NCBI RefSeq assembly: GCF_036320965.1 | Contig: NC_092241.1 | Coordinates: 21,809,017 to 21,873,016, forward strand | Direction: 5' to 3' | DNA: 64,000 nucleotides | DNA from: Panulirus ornatus | Lineage: Eukaryota > Arthropoda > Malacostraca > Decapoda > Palinuridae | Shown here: piece by piece, positions 54,487-64,000 of the stretch | How the letters are laid out: the number at the start of each line of letters is the position of its first letter | Position numbering within the stretch: position 1 is the first letter of the stretch | Notes under the pieces: generated by a model | Told to the model about the DNA's origin: nothing | The model's input: only the letters and a program-made list of their open reading frames with translations | The model's database searches: none | Position numbers and translations under genes: made by a program

Positions 54487-57485
54487 CTTACCTCCAATTT
54501 GGTCTCCCACTTCTCATCGTTCCTTCTACCTCTGACATATATATATCCTCTTTGTCAATCTTTCCTTACTCAATCTCTCCATGCGACCAAACCATTTCAA
54601 TACACCCACTTCTGCTCTCTCAACCACACTCATTTTATTACCTCACATCTCTCTTACCCTTTCATTACTTACATGACCGAAACGACCACACGCCATATAT
54701 TGTCCTGAAACATCTTATCTCCAACACATCCGGCCTCCCCGCGCAACCCTATCTATAGCCCACGCCTAGCAACCATAAAACATTGCTGGAACCACTATTC
54801 CTTCAAACATACCAATTTCTGCTTTCCGAAATAACGTTCTCGCCTTCCACACATTCTTCAACGCTCCCAGAACATCTGCCCCCTCCCCCATCCTGTGACT
54901 CACTTCCGCTTCCATGGTTCCATCCGCTGCCAAATCCACTCTCAGATATCTAAAACGCTTCATTTACTCCAGTTTTTCTCCATTCAACTTACCTCCCAAT
55001 TTACTTGTCCCTCAACCCTACTGAGCCTAATAACCTTATTCTTATTCACATTTACTATCAGCTTTCTTTTTTCACACACATTACCAAACTCAGCCAACTT
55101 CTGCAGTTCCTCACCCGAATCAGCCACCAGGGATGTATCATCAGCGAACAACAACTGCCTCACTTCCCAAGCCTTCTCATCCACAACAGACTGCATACTG
55201 GCCCATCTCTCCAAAACTCTTGCATTCACTTCTTTAACTATCCCATCCATAAACAAGTTAAACAACCATGGAAATATCACACACCCCTGCCGAAAACCAA
55301 CATTCACTGAGAACCAATCACTTTCCTCTCTTCCTACTCGTGCACATGCCCTATATACTCGATAAAAAACTTTTCACTGCTTCCAGCAACTTGCCTCCCA
55401 CACCATTTACTCTTAATACCTTCCAAAGAACATCCCTATCAACTCTACCATACGGCTTCTCCAGATCAATAAATGCTACATACAATTCCATTTGTTTTTC
55501 TAAGTATTTCTCACATACATTCTACAAAGCAAACACCTACTCCACACATCCTCTACCACCACTGAAACCACACTGCTCTTCCTCAATTTGATGCTCTGTG
55601 CATGCCTTCTCCCTCTCAATGAATACCCTTCCATATAGTTTCCTAGGAATACCCAACAAACTTATACCTCTGTGATTTTAACACTCACCTTTATCCGCTT
55701 TGCCTTTGTACAATTGCACTATGAATGCATTCCGCCAATCATCAGGCACTTCACCATGAGCTTTACATACACTGAATATCCTCACCAACCAGTCAACAAC
55801 ACAGTTACCTCCTTTTTCAATAAATTCCACAGTAATACCATCCAAACCCGCCACCTTGCCGGCTTTCATCTTCCGCAAAGCTTTCACTACACGTTCACTG
55901 TTTACCAAACCCTTCTTCCTGACTCCCTCACTTCGCACATCACCTCGACCAAAACACCCTATATCTGCCACTCTATCATCTAACACATTCAACAAACCTT
56001 CAAAATACTCACTCCATCTCCTCAAATCACCACTTCTTGTTATTACCCCCCCCCCCCATTAGTCCCCTTCACCTATGTCACTATTTGTTCTTTCGTCTTA
56101 CGCACTTTATCTGCCTCCTTCCAAAATATCTTTTCTACTCCTAAAATTTAATGATACTGTCTCACCCCAACTCTCATTTGCCCTCTTTTTCACCTCTTGC
56201 ACCTTTCTCTTGACCTCCTGCATCTTTCTTTTATACAATTCAAAGTCATTTGCACTATTCATCTGCAAAAATCTTCCAAATGCCTCTCTCTTCTCTTTCA
56301 CTAACAATCTTAGCTCTTCATCCCACCACTCACTACCCTTTCTAATCTGCCTACCTCCCACCTTTTTCATGCCACAGGTATCTTTTGCGCAAGCCATTAC
56401 TGCTTCCCTAAAAACATCCCATTCCTCCCCCACTCCCATTACTTTCATTGCTCTCATCATTTTCCATTGTGCAATTAATCTCTCCTGGTACTTCCTCAAA
56501 AAAGTTTCATTCTCAAGCTCACTTACTTTCACCACTTTCTTCACCCCAACATTCTCTCTTCTTTTCTGAACACCTCTTCAAACTTTCACCTTCGCCTACA
56601 CAAGACAATGAGCAGACATCCCTCCAGTTGCACCTCTCAGCACATTAACATCCAAAAGTCTCTCTTTCAAGCGACTATCAATTGACACGTAATTCAATAA
56701 CGCTTTCTGTCCATCTCTCCTACCTACATACGTATGCTTATGTATATCTCTGATTTTAAACCACGTATTCCTAATCACCAATACTTTTTCAGCACACAAA
56801 TCCACATGTTCTTCACCATTTTCATTTACAACACTGAACGCCCCATGTACAACAATTATTCCCCCAACTGCCACATTACTCACTTTTGCATTCAAATCAC
56901 CCATCACTATACCCCTAGACCTAAAACTGTTAACACACTCATTCAGCTGCTCCAAAACACTTGTCTCTCATGATCTTTCCTCTCATGACCAGGTACATAG
57001 GCAATAATAATCACTTCTCTCCCTCTACCCACTTTCAGTTTTACCCATATCAATCCAGAGTTTACCTTCATACACTCGATCACATACTCCCACAATTCCT
57101 GTTTCAGGCGTAGTGCTACTCCTTCCTTTGCTATTGTCCTCTCACCAACCCCTGACTTTACTCTCAAGACAATCACAAACTACTCTTCCCCTTTACCCTT
57201 GAGCTTCACTTAAGTCAGAGCCAAAACACCCAGGTTCCTTTCCTCAAACATACTACCTATCTCTCCTTTTTTCATCTTGGTTCCATCCACACACATTTAG
57301 GCATCCCGATCTGAGCCATCGAGGAGGAAGAGCACCCCCCACATGAATCCTTCTTTTGTTTCCTCTTTAAGAAACTTGAAATACAAGGAGGGGAGGGTTT
57401 CTAGCCACCCACTCCCGTCCCCTTTAGTCGCCTTCTACGACACACGAGGAATGCGTAGGAAGTATTCTTTCTCCCCTATCCCCAG

Positions 57486-57490
<5 letters not shown>
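54487..57490 (-). mobile_element. RTE-type LINE, 5' end complete, 3' UTR missing, diverged
   Basis: On the minus strand it runs from the 5' UTR head through the endonuclease (MGDLNAKVSN, LNYVSIDSRLKERLL), the linker and the reverse transcriptase (FADDTSLVAD) to RPNW, where the minisatellite begins. It has many frameshifts and substitutions, including Lys and Ser changes in otherwise constant blocks, so it is older than its neighbours. Its 5' UTR is the left arm of the large inverted repeat. Confidence 0.9.
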
Positions 57491-57559
<69 letters not shown>

Positions 57560-57700
57560 CTGGGGATAGGGGAGAAAGAATACTTCCTACGCATTCATCG
57601 TGTGTCGTAGAAGGCGACTAAAGGGGACGGGAGTGGGTGGCTAGAAACCCTCCCCTCCTTGAATTTCAAGTTTCTTAAAGAGGAAACAAAAGAAGGATTC

Positions 57701-57703
<3 letters not shown>
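57342..57703. repeat. Large inverted repeat, 149-bp arms around a TA core
   Basis: Arm 57,342-57,490 and arm 57,555-57,703 are inverted copies with only two mismatches seen by eye, separated by 64 bp of TA. The arms consist of the LINE 5' UTR (head CGCTGGGGATAGGGG to AAAGAAGGATTCATG). Confidence 0.95.
57555..57703 (+). mobile_element. RTE-type LINE 5' UTR, isolated second copy
   Basis: This is the right arm of the inverted repeat. It holds the 5' head, CGTAGAAGGCGACTAAAGGG and CCCTCCCCTCCTTG, then stops at ATTCATG against a TA array. The next LINE to the right starts in the endonuclease. Confidence 0.9.

Positions 57704-57770
<67 letters not shown>
57704..57770. repeat. (TA)n array
   Basis: About 67 bp of TA lie between the isolated 5' UTR and a plus-strand LINE that begins in the endonuclease at AAGTAGGAGAGATGG. 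The intact copies have ATACGTATGTAAGTAGG there. Confidence 0.97.
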
Positions 57771-57773
<3 letters not shown>

Positions 57774-60558
57774 TAGGAGAGATGGCCAGAGAGCGTTATT
57801 GGATTACGTGTTAATTGACAGGTGCGCGAAAGAGAGACTTTTGATGTTAATGTGTTGAGAGGTGCAACTGGAGGGATGTCTGATCATTATCTTGTAGGGG
57901 CGAAGGTGAAGATTTGTAGGGGTTTTCAGAAAAGAAGAGAGAATGTTGGGTTGAAGAGAGTGATGAGAGTAAGTGAGCTTGGGAAGGAGACTTGTGTGAG
58001 GAAGTACCAGGAGAGACTGAGTACAGAATTGAAAAAGGTGAGAACAATGGAAGTAAGGGAAGAGGAGGAGGAATGGCAAGTATTTAGGGAATCAGTGTTG
58101 GATTGCGCAAAAGATGCTTGCGAAATGAGAAGCGTGGGAGGTGGGTTGATTAGAAAAGGTAGTGAGTGGTGGGATGAAGAAATAAGATAAATAGTGAAAG
58201 AGAAGAGAGAGGCATTTGGACGATTTTTGCTGGGAAAAACTGCAATTGGGTTGGAGATGTATAAAAGAAAGAGACAGGAGGTCAAGAGAATGGTGCAAGA
58301 GGTGAAAAAGAGGGCAAATGAGAGTTGGGGTGAGAGAGTATCATTAGATTTTAGGGAGAATAAAAAGATGTTCGGGAAGGAGGTAAATAAAGTGCGTAAG
58401 ACACGGGAGCAAATGGGAACTTCAGTGAAGGGCGCAAATGGGGAGATGATAACAAGTAGTGGTGATGTGAGAAGGAGATGGAGTGAGTATTTTGAAGGTT
58501 TGTTGAATGTGTTTGATGATAGAGTGGCAGATATAGGGTGTTTTGGTCGAGGTGGTGTGCAAAGTGAGAGGGTTAGGGAAAATGATTTAGTAAACAGAGA
58601 AGAGGTAGTAAAAGCTTTGCGGAAGATGAAAGCCGGAAAGGCAGCAGGTTTGGATGGTATTGCAGTGGAATTTATCAAAAAAGGGGATGACTGTATTGTT
58701 GACTGGTTGATAAGGTTATTTAATGTATGTATGACTCATGGTGAGGTGCCTGAGGATTGGCGGAATGCGTGCATACTACCATTGTAAATGGCAAAGGGGA
58801 TAAGAGTGAGTGCTCAAATTACAAAGGTATAAGTTTGTTGAGTATTCCTGGTAAATTATATGGGAGGGTATTGATTGAAAGGGTGAAGTCATGTACAGAG
58901 CATCAGATTGGGAAAGAGCAGTGTGGTTTCAGAAGTGGTAGAGGATGTGTGGATCAGGTGTTTGCTTTGAAGAATATATGTGAGAAATACTTAGAAAAGC
59001 AAATGGATTTATATGTAGCATTTATGGATCTGCAGAAACCATACGATAGAATTGATAGAGATGCTCTGTGGAAGGTATTAAGAATATATGGTGTGGGAGG
59101 CAAGTTGTTAGAAGCAGTGAAAAGTTTTTATCGAGGATGTAAGGCATGTGTACGTGTAGGAAGAGAGGAAAGTGATTGGTTCTCAGTGAATGTAGGTTTG
59201 CGGCAGAGTTGTGTGATGTCTCCATGGTTGTTTAATTTTTTTTGGATGGGGTTGTTAAGGAGGTAAATGCACGAGTTTTGGAAAGAGGGGCAAGTATGCA
59301 GTCAGTTGTGGATGAAAGAGCTTGGGAAGTGAGTCAGTTGTTGTTCGCTGATGATACAGCGCTGGTAGCTGATTCATGTAAGAAACTGCAGAAGCTATTG
59401 ACTGAGTTTGGTAAAGTGTGTGAAAGAAGAAAGTTAAGAGTAAATGTGAATAAGAGCAACGTTATTAGGTACAGTAGGGTTGAGGGTCAAGTCAACTGGG
59501 AGATAAGTTTGAATGGAGAAAAACTGGAGGAAGTAAAGTGTTTTAGATATCTGGGAGTGGATCTGACAGCGGATGGAACCATGGAAGCGGAAGTGAATCA
59601 TAGGGTGGGGGAGGGAGCGAAAATTCTGGGAGTATTGAAGAATGTTTGGAAGTCGAGAACATTATCTCGGAAAGCAAAAATGGGTATGTTTGAGGGAATA
59701 GTGGTTCCAACAATGTTGTATGGTTGCGAGGCGTGGGCTATGGATGGAGTTGTGCGCAGGAGGATGGATGTGCTGGAAATGAGATGTTTGAGGACATTAT
59801 GTGGTGTTAGGTGGTTTGATCGAGTAAGTAAAGTAAGGGTAAGAGAGAATTGCGGAAATAAAAAGAGTGTGGTTGAGAGAGCAGAAGAGGGTGTTTTGAA
59901 ATGGTTTGATCACATGGAGATAATGAGTGAGGAAAGACTGACAAAGACGATATATGTGTCAGAGATGGAGGGAACGAGGAGAAGTGGGAGACCAAATCGG
60001 AGGTGGAAAGATGGAGTGAAAAAGATTTTGAGTGATCGGGACTTGAACATGCAGGAGGGTGAAAGGCGTGCAAGGAATAGAGTGAATTGAAACGATGTGG
60101 TATACCGGGGTCGACGTGCTGTCAATGGATTGAACCAGGGCATGTGAAGCGTTTGGGGTAAACCATGGAAAGTTATGTGGGGCCTGGATGTGGAAAGGGA
60201 GCTGTGGCTTCGGTGCATTAATACATGACAGCTAGAGACTGAGTGTGAACGAATGAGGCCTTTAGTGTCTTTTCCTAGCACTACCTCGCACACATGAGGG
60301 GGAGGGGGTTGTTATTCCATTTATGTCGGGGTGGCGATGTGAACAAATAAAGGCAGACAGTATGAATTATGTACATGTGTATATATGTATATGTCTGTGT
60401 GTGTATATATATGTGTACATTGAGATGTATAGGTATGTATATTTGCGTGTGTGGACGTGTATGTATATACATGTGTATGTGGGCGGCTTGGGTCATTCTT
60501 TCGTCTGTTTCCTTGCGCTACTTCGCTAACGCGGGAGACAGCGACAAAGCAAAATAAA
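57771..60558 (+). mobile_element. RTE-type LINE, 5'-truncated in the endonuclease, long 3' UTR
   Basis: It starts at SRRDGQRALLDYVL, keeps the MSDHYLVGAK endonuclease box, the linker, the reverse transcriptase (RQSCVMSP with Gly to Ser, and [10 protein letters not shown]) and the C-terminal domain, and ends with the long 3' UTR and hairpin box. Lesions are a stop at 58,188, a stop near 58,785, a frame change in a T run near 59,235 and TGG to TGA at 60,088. The (TA)n tail is at 60,559. Confidence 0.93.
60515..60543 (+). other. Predicted 3' terminal stem-loop of the LINE RNA
   Basis: The box reads GCGCTACTTCGCTAAC and then GCGGGAGACAGCG. In the family consensus CGCU pairs with AGCG at the base, and CUCGC pairs with GCGGG at the top (one G-U) around an AAAC or UAAC tetraloop. 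This copy has one loss, CTTCGC for CCTCGC. The same structure sits at the 3' end of every long and short UTR copy. A role in template recognition is inferred. Confidence 0.6.
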
Positions 60559-60684
<126 letters not shown>

Positions 60685-60685
60685 T

Positions 60686-60925
60686 ATCCCTGGGGATAGG
60701 GCAGAAAGAACACTTCCCACGTATTCCCCGCGTGTCGTAGAAGGCGACTAAAAGGGGAGGAATCGGGGGGCTGTAAACCCTCCCCTCTTGCCTTTTTCTT
60801 TTAATTTTCCAAAAGAAGGAACAGAGAAGGGGGCCAGGTAAGGATATTCCCTTAGAGGCCCAGTCGTCTGTTCTTAATGCTACCTTGCTAATGCGGGAAA
60901 TTTCGAAGAGTTTGAAATAGATATA
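60686..60925 (+). mobile_element. SINE-like element, complete, about 240 bp
   Basis: It is the only copy here with both ends. The head (CCCTGGGGATAGGG, CGTAGAAGGCGACTAAAAGG, AACCCTCCCCTC) is the LINE 5' UTR head. The middle (CCAAAAGAAGGAACAGAGAA, GGGGGCCAGGTAAGGATATT) is SINE-specific. The 3' part carries the hairpin box (60,877-60,906, mutated) and an AT-rich tail. No ORF and no clear tRNA-like promoter boxes are seen. It could be a LINE-derived deletion product. Confidence 0.75.
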
Positions 60926-60939
60926 TATTTATATTTATT

Positions 60940-63590
60940 TATTTATTTTGCTTTGTCGCTGTCTCCCGCGTTTGCGAGGTAGCGCAAGGAAACAGACGAA
61001 AGAAATGGCCCAACCCCCCCACATACACTTGTATATACATGCACGTCCACACACGCAAATATACATACAAATACATCTCAATGTACACATATATAAACAC
61101 ACACAGACACATGCATATATACACATGCACACAATTCACACTGTCTGCCTTTATTCATTCCCATCGCCACCTCGCCACACATGGAATAACATCTCCCTCC
61201 CCCCTCATGTGTGCGAGGTAGCGCTAGGAAAAGACAACAAAGGCCACATCCGTTTACACTCAGTCTCTAACTGTCATGCAATAATGCCCGAACCACATCT
61301 CATTTTCCAAATCCAGGCCCCTCAGAACTTTCCATGGTTTACCCCAGACGCTTCATATGCCCTGATTCAATCCATTGACAGCTTGTCGACCCCGGTATAC
61401 CACATCGATCCAATTCATTCTATTCCTTGCCCGCCTTTCACCCTCCTGCATGTTTAGGCCCCGATCGCTCAAAATGTTTTTCACTCCATCTTTCCACCTC
61501 CAATTTGTTCTCCCAATTCTCGTTCCCTCGATCTCCGATATATATATCCTCTTGGTCAATATTTCCTCACTCATTCTCTCCATGTGCCCAAACCATTTCA
61601 AAGCACCCTCTTCTGCTCTCTCAACAACGCTCTCTTTATTTCCACACATCTCTCTTACCCTTACATTACTTACTCTATCAAACCACATCACAACACATAT
61701 TGTCCTCAAACATCTCATTTCCAGCACATCAGTCCTCCTGCGCTCAACTCTATCCATAGCCCACGCCTCGCAACCATACAACATTGTTGGAACCATTATT
61801 CCTTCAAACATACCCATTTTTGCTTTCGGTGATAATGTTCTCGACTTCCACACATTCTTCAAGGCCCCCAGGATTTTCGCCCCCTCCCCCACCCTACGAT
61901 TCACTTCCGTTTCTATGGTTCCATCCGCTGCCAGATCCACTCCCAGATATCTAAAACACTTTACTTCCTCCAGTTTTTCTCCATTCAAACTTACCTCCCA
62001 ATTGACTTGACCCTCAACCCTACTGTACCTAATAACCTTGCTCTTATTCACATTTACTCTTAACTTTCTTCTTTCACACACTTTATCAAACTCAGTCACC
62101 AGCTTCTGCAGTTTCTCACATGAATCAGCAACCAGCGTTGTATCATCAGCGAACAACAACTGACTCACTTCCCAAGCTCTCTCATCCACAACAGACTTCA
62201 TACTTGCCCCTCTTTCCAAAACTCTTGCATTCACCTCCCTAACAGTCCCATCCATAAACAAATTAAACAAGCATGGAGACATCACACACTCCTGCCGCAA
62301 ACCTACATTCACTGAGAACCAGTCACTTTCCTCTCTTCCTACACGTATACATGCCTTACATCCTAGATAAAAACTTTTCACTGCTTCTAACAACTTGCCT
62401 CCCACACCATATACTCTTAATACCTTCCACAGAGCATCTCTATCAACTCTATCATATGCCTTCTCCAGATCCATAAATATTATATTCAAATCCATTTGCT
62501 TTTCTAAGTATTTCTCGCATACATTCTTCAAAGCAAACACCTGATCAACACATCCTCTACCCCTTTTGAAACGACCCTGCTCTTCCCCATTCTGACGCTC
62601 TGTACATGCCTTCACCCTCTCAATCAATACCCTCCCATATAGTTTACCAGGAATACTCAACAAACTTATACCTCTGTAGTTTGAGCACTCACTCTTATCC
62701 TCTGTGCCTTTGTACAATGGCACTATGCACGCATTCCGCCAATCCTCACGCACCTCACCATGAATCATACATACATTAAATAACCTTACCAACCAGTCAA
62801 CAATACAGTCACCCCCTTTTTTAATAAATTCCATTGCAATACCATCCAAACCTGCTGCCTTGACGGCTCTCATTTTCCGCAAAGCTTTTACTACCTCTTC
62901 TCTCTTTACCAAATCATTTTCCCTAAACCTCTCACTCTTCACACCACCTTGACCAAAACACAATATATCTGCCACTCTATCATCAAACACATTCAACAAA
63001 CCTTCAAAATACTCACTCGATCTCCTTCTCACATCACCACTACTCGTTATCACCTCCACATTAGCCCCTTTCACTGAAGTTCCCATTTGCTCCCTTGTCG
63101 TACGCACTTTATTTACCTCCTTCCAAATTTTGTTTCTATTCTCCCTAAAATTCAATGATACTCTCTCACCCCAACTCTCATTTGCCCTCTTTTTCACCAC
63201 TTCCACCTTTCTCATGACCTTCAGTCTCTTTCTTTTATACATCTCCCACTCATTTGCATTTTTTCCTTGCAAAAATCGTCCAAATACCTCTTTCTTCTTT
63301 TTCACTAATAATTTTATTTCTTCATCACACCACTCACTACCCTTTCTAATCAACGCACCTCCCACGCTTCTCGTGCCACAAGCATCTTTTGCGTAAGCCA
63401 ACACTGTTTCCCTAAATACGTGCCATTCCTCCCCCATTCCCCTTACCTCCTTTGTTCTCACCTTTTTCCATTCTGTACTCAGTCTCTCCTGGTACTTCCT
63501 CACACAAGTCTCCTTCCCAAGCTCACTTACTCTCACCACCCTCTTCACTCCAACATTCTCTCTTCTTTTCTGAAAACCCATACAAATCCT
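60940..63590 (-). mobile_element. RTE-type LINE with intact reverse transcriptase frame
   Basis: It is truncated at the end of the endonuclease (GFQKRRENV) but otherwise complete, with the long 3' UTR at 60,950-61,352, a hairpin box at 60,957-60,986 and an AAATAAATAAATATAAATA tail. The coding part has no stop or frameshift. The truncated 5' end lies a few bases from the start of an opposite-strand copy at 63,598. Confidence 0.95.
61353..63581 (-). CDS. RTE-type linker, reverse transcriptase and C-terminal domain ORF, 742 aa
   Basis: This is the longest intact frame in the window. A Lys/Arg/Glu-rich linker fills residues 1-230. Reverse transcriptase motifs follow at [12 protein letters not shown] (300-311), [12 protein letters not shown] (371-382), RQECVMSPCLF (429-439) and the catalytic FADD (477-480). 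The C-terminal domain holds [11 protein letters not shown] (601-611), [10 protein letters not shown] (661-670) and NWRWKDG (693-699). It ends at VNGLNQGI, where other long-form copies end NQGM. The Gly of RQGCV, usually constant in the motif before the active site, is Glu here, and RSGRG is KRGRG. The endonuclease is missing, so it could act only in trans, if at all. Expression is unknown. Confidence 0.88.
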   Translation of the reverse strand: MGFQKRRENVGVKRVVRVSELGKETCVRKYQERLSTEWKKVRTKEVRGMGEEWHVFRETVLAYAKDACGTRSVGGALIRKGSEWCDEEIKLLVKKKKEVFGRFLQGKNANEWEMYKRKRLKVMRKVEVVKKRANESWGERVSLNFRENRNKIWKEVNKVRTTREQMGTSVKGANVEVITSSGDVRRRSSEYFEGLLNVFDDRVADILCFGQGGVKSERFRENDLVKREEVVKALRKMRAVKAAGLDGIAMEFIKKGGDCIVDWLVRLFNVCMIHGEVREDWRNACIVPLYKGTEDKSECSNYRGISLLSIPGKLYGRVLIERVKACTERQNGEEQGRFKRGRGCVDQVFALKNVCEKYLEKQMDLNIIFMDLEKAYDRVDRDALWKVLRVYGVGGKLLEAVKSFYLGCKACIRVGREESDWFSVNVGLRQECVMSPCLFNLFMDGTVREVNARVLERGASMKSVVDERAWEVSQLLFADDTTLVADSCEKLQKLVTEFDKVCERRKLRVNVNKSKVIRYSRVEGQVNWEVSLNGEKLEEVKCFRYLGVDLAADGTIETEVNRRVGEGAKILGALKNVWKSRTLSPKAKMGMFEGIMVPTMLYGCEAWAMDRVERRRTDVLEMRCLRTICVVMWFDRVSNVRVREMCGNKESVVERAEEGALKWFGHMERMSEEILTKRIYISEIEGTRIGRTNWRWKDGVKNILSDRGLNMQEGERRARNRMNWIDVVYRGRQAVNGLNQGI

Positions 63591-63597
63591 TGGTATA

Positions 63598-64000
63598 CCC
63601 TTGATAAGAGTGAGTGCTCAAATTAAAGAGGTATAAGTTTGTTGAGTATTCCTAGTAAATTATATGGGAGGGTATTGATTGAAAGGGTGAAGGCATGTAC
63701 AGAGCATCAGATTGGGAAAGAGCAGTGTGGTTTCAGAAGTGGTAGAGGATGTGTGGATCAGGTGTTTGCTTTGAAGAATGTATGTTAGAAATACTTAGAA
63801 AAGCAAATGGATTTGTGTGTAGCATTTATGGATCTGGAGAAGGCATATGATAGATTTGATAGAGATACTCTGTGGAAGGTATTAAGAATATATGGTGTGG
63901 GAGGCAAGTTGTTAGAAGCAGTGAAAAGTTTTTATCGAGGATGTAAGGCATGTGTACGTGTAGGAAGAGAGGAAAGCGATTGGTTCTCAGTGAATGTAGG
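63598..64000 (+). mobile_element. RTE-type LINE, reverse transcriptase, runs off the window
   Basis: It begins at DKSECSN and reads [47 protein letters not shown] and SDWFSVNV up to the last base. Stops occur near 63,624 (YRG block) and 63,785 (VC-stop-KYL). It is head to head with the preceding minus-strand copy. Confidence 0.92.

Noticed and set aside
60686..60925. tRNA-derived SINE promoter boxes
   Set aside because: I found no clear A box and B box pair at the expected spacing. The head matches the LINE 5' UTR instead.

Overview
This is eukaryotic, repeat-dominated DNA with no bacterial gene organisation and no host gene that I can name. The mix of RTE-type, CR1/L2-like and Jockey-like LINEs, a Penelope-like element, long (TA)n arrays and CA-rich minisatellites fits an arthropod. 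A decapod crustacean is my best guess. That guess rests on familiarity with such repeat families and not on a diagnostic host gene.

One LINE family makes up about two thirds of the window, with roughly 24 pieces on both strands. Its full plan can be read from the copies. There is a 5' UTR of about 130 bp that begins at a CCTGGGGATAGGGG head. One ORF of about 990 codons follows, with an apurinic endonuclease (ALSET, GAYAP, MGDLNAK and MSDH boxes), a basic linker, a reverse transcriptase with a FADD active site, and an RTE-like C-terminal domain ([28 protein letters not shown]). The 3' UTR is about 410 bp, or about 150 bp in one subfamily. The 3' end carries a predicted stem-loop and usually a (TA)n tail. 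One copy is nearly full length (42,131-45,436). One carries an unbroken 742-residue ORF (61,353-63,581).

Layout. 1-5,245: LINE pieces, including a copy with the architecture of twin-primed inversion. 5,246-7,343: mostly unassigned, with a 31-bp minisatellite. 7,344-10,238: a long minus-strand LINE. 10,239-17,115: older sequence with Jockey-like and CR1/L2-like LINE remains. 17,127-18,305: a 28-bp minisatellite open in all three plus frames. 18,306-19,284: unassigned, with a (CT)n tract and a possible promoter and first exon. 19,285-31,734: a chain of LINE pieces joined through TA arrays or direct breakpoints, then a Penelope-like remnant. 31,630-40,986: a 4.68-kb tandem duplication. 41,000-45,436: SINE and LINE pieces, a candidate host exon and the near-full-length LINE. 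45,531-46,729: unassigned. 46,730-54,486: a 7.7-kb CA-rich minisatellite with a homogenised 42-bp core. 54,487-64,000: four large LINE copies, a SINE and a large inverted repeat.

How the parts interact. New LINE copies appear to land in the TA tails of older ones, so elements stack with TA arrays between them. A short SINE-like element shares the LINE's 5' head and its 3' stem-loop, so it is probably mobilised by the same machinery. TA arrays also lie at the centre of two palindromes and at one junction of the tandem duplication, so they probably drive rearrangement as well as insertion. Sequencing or assembly artefacts are real alternatives for the palindrome and the duplication.
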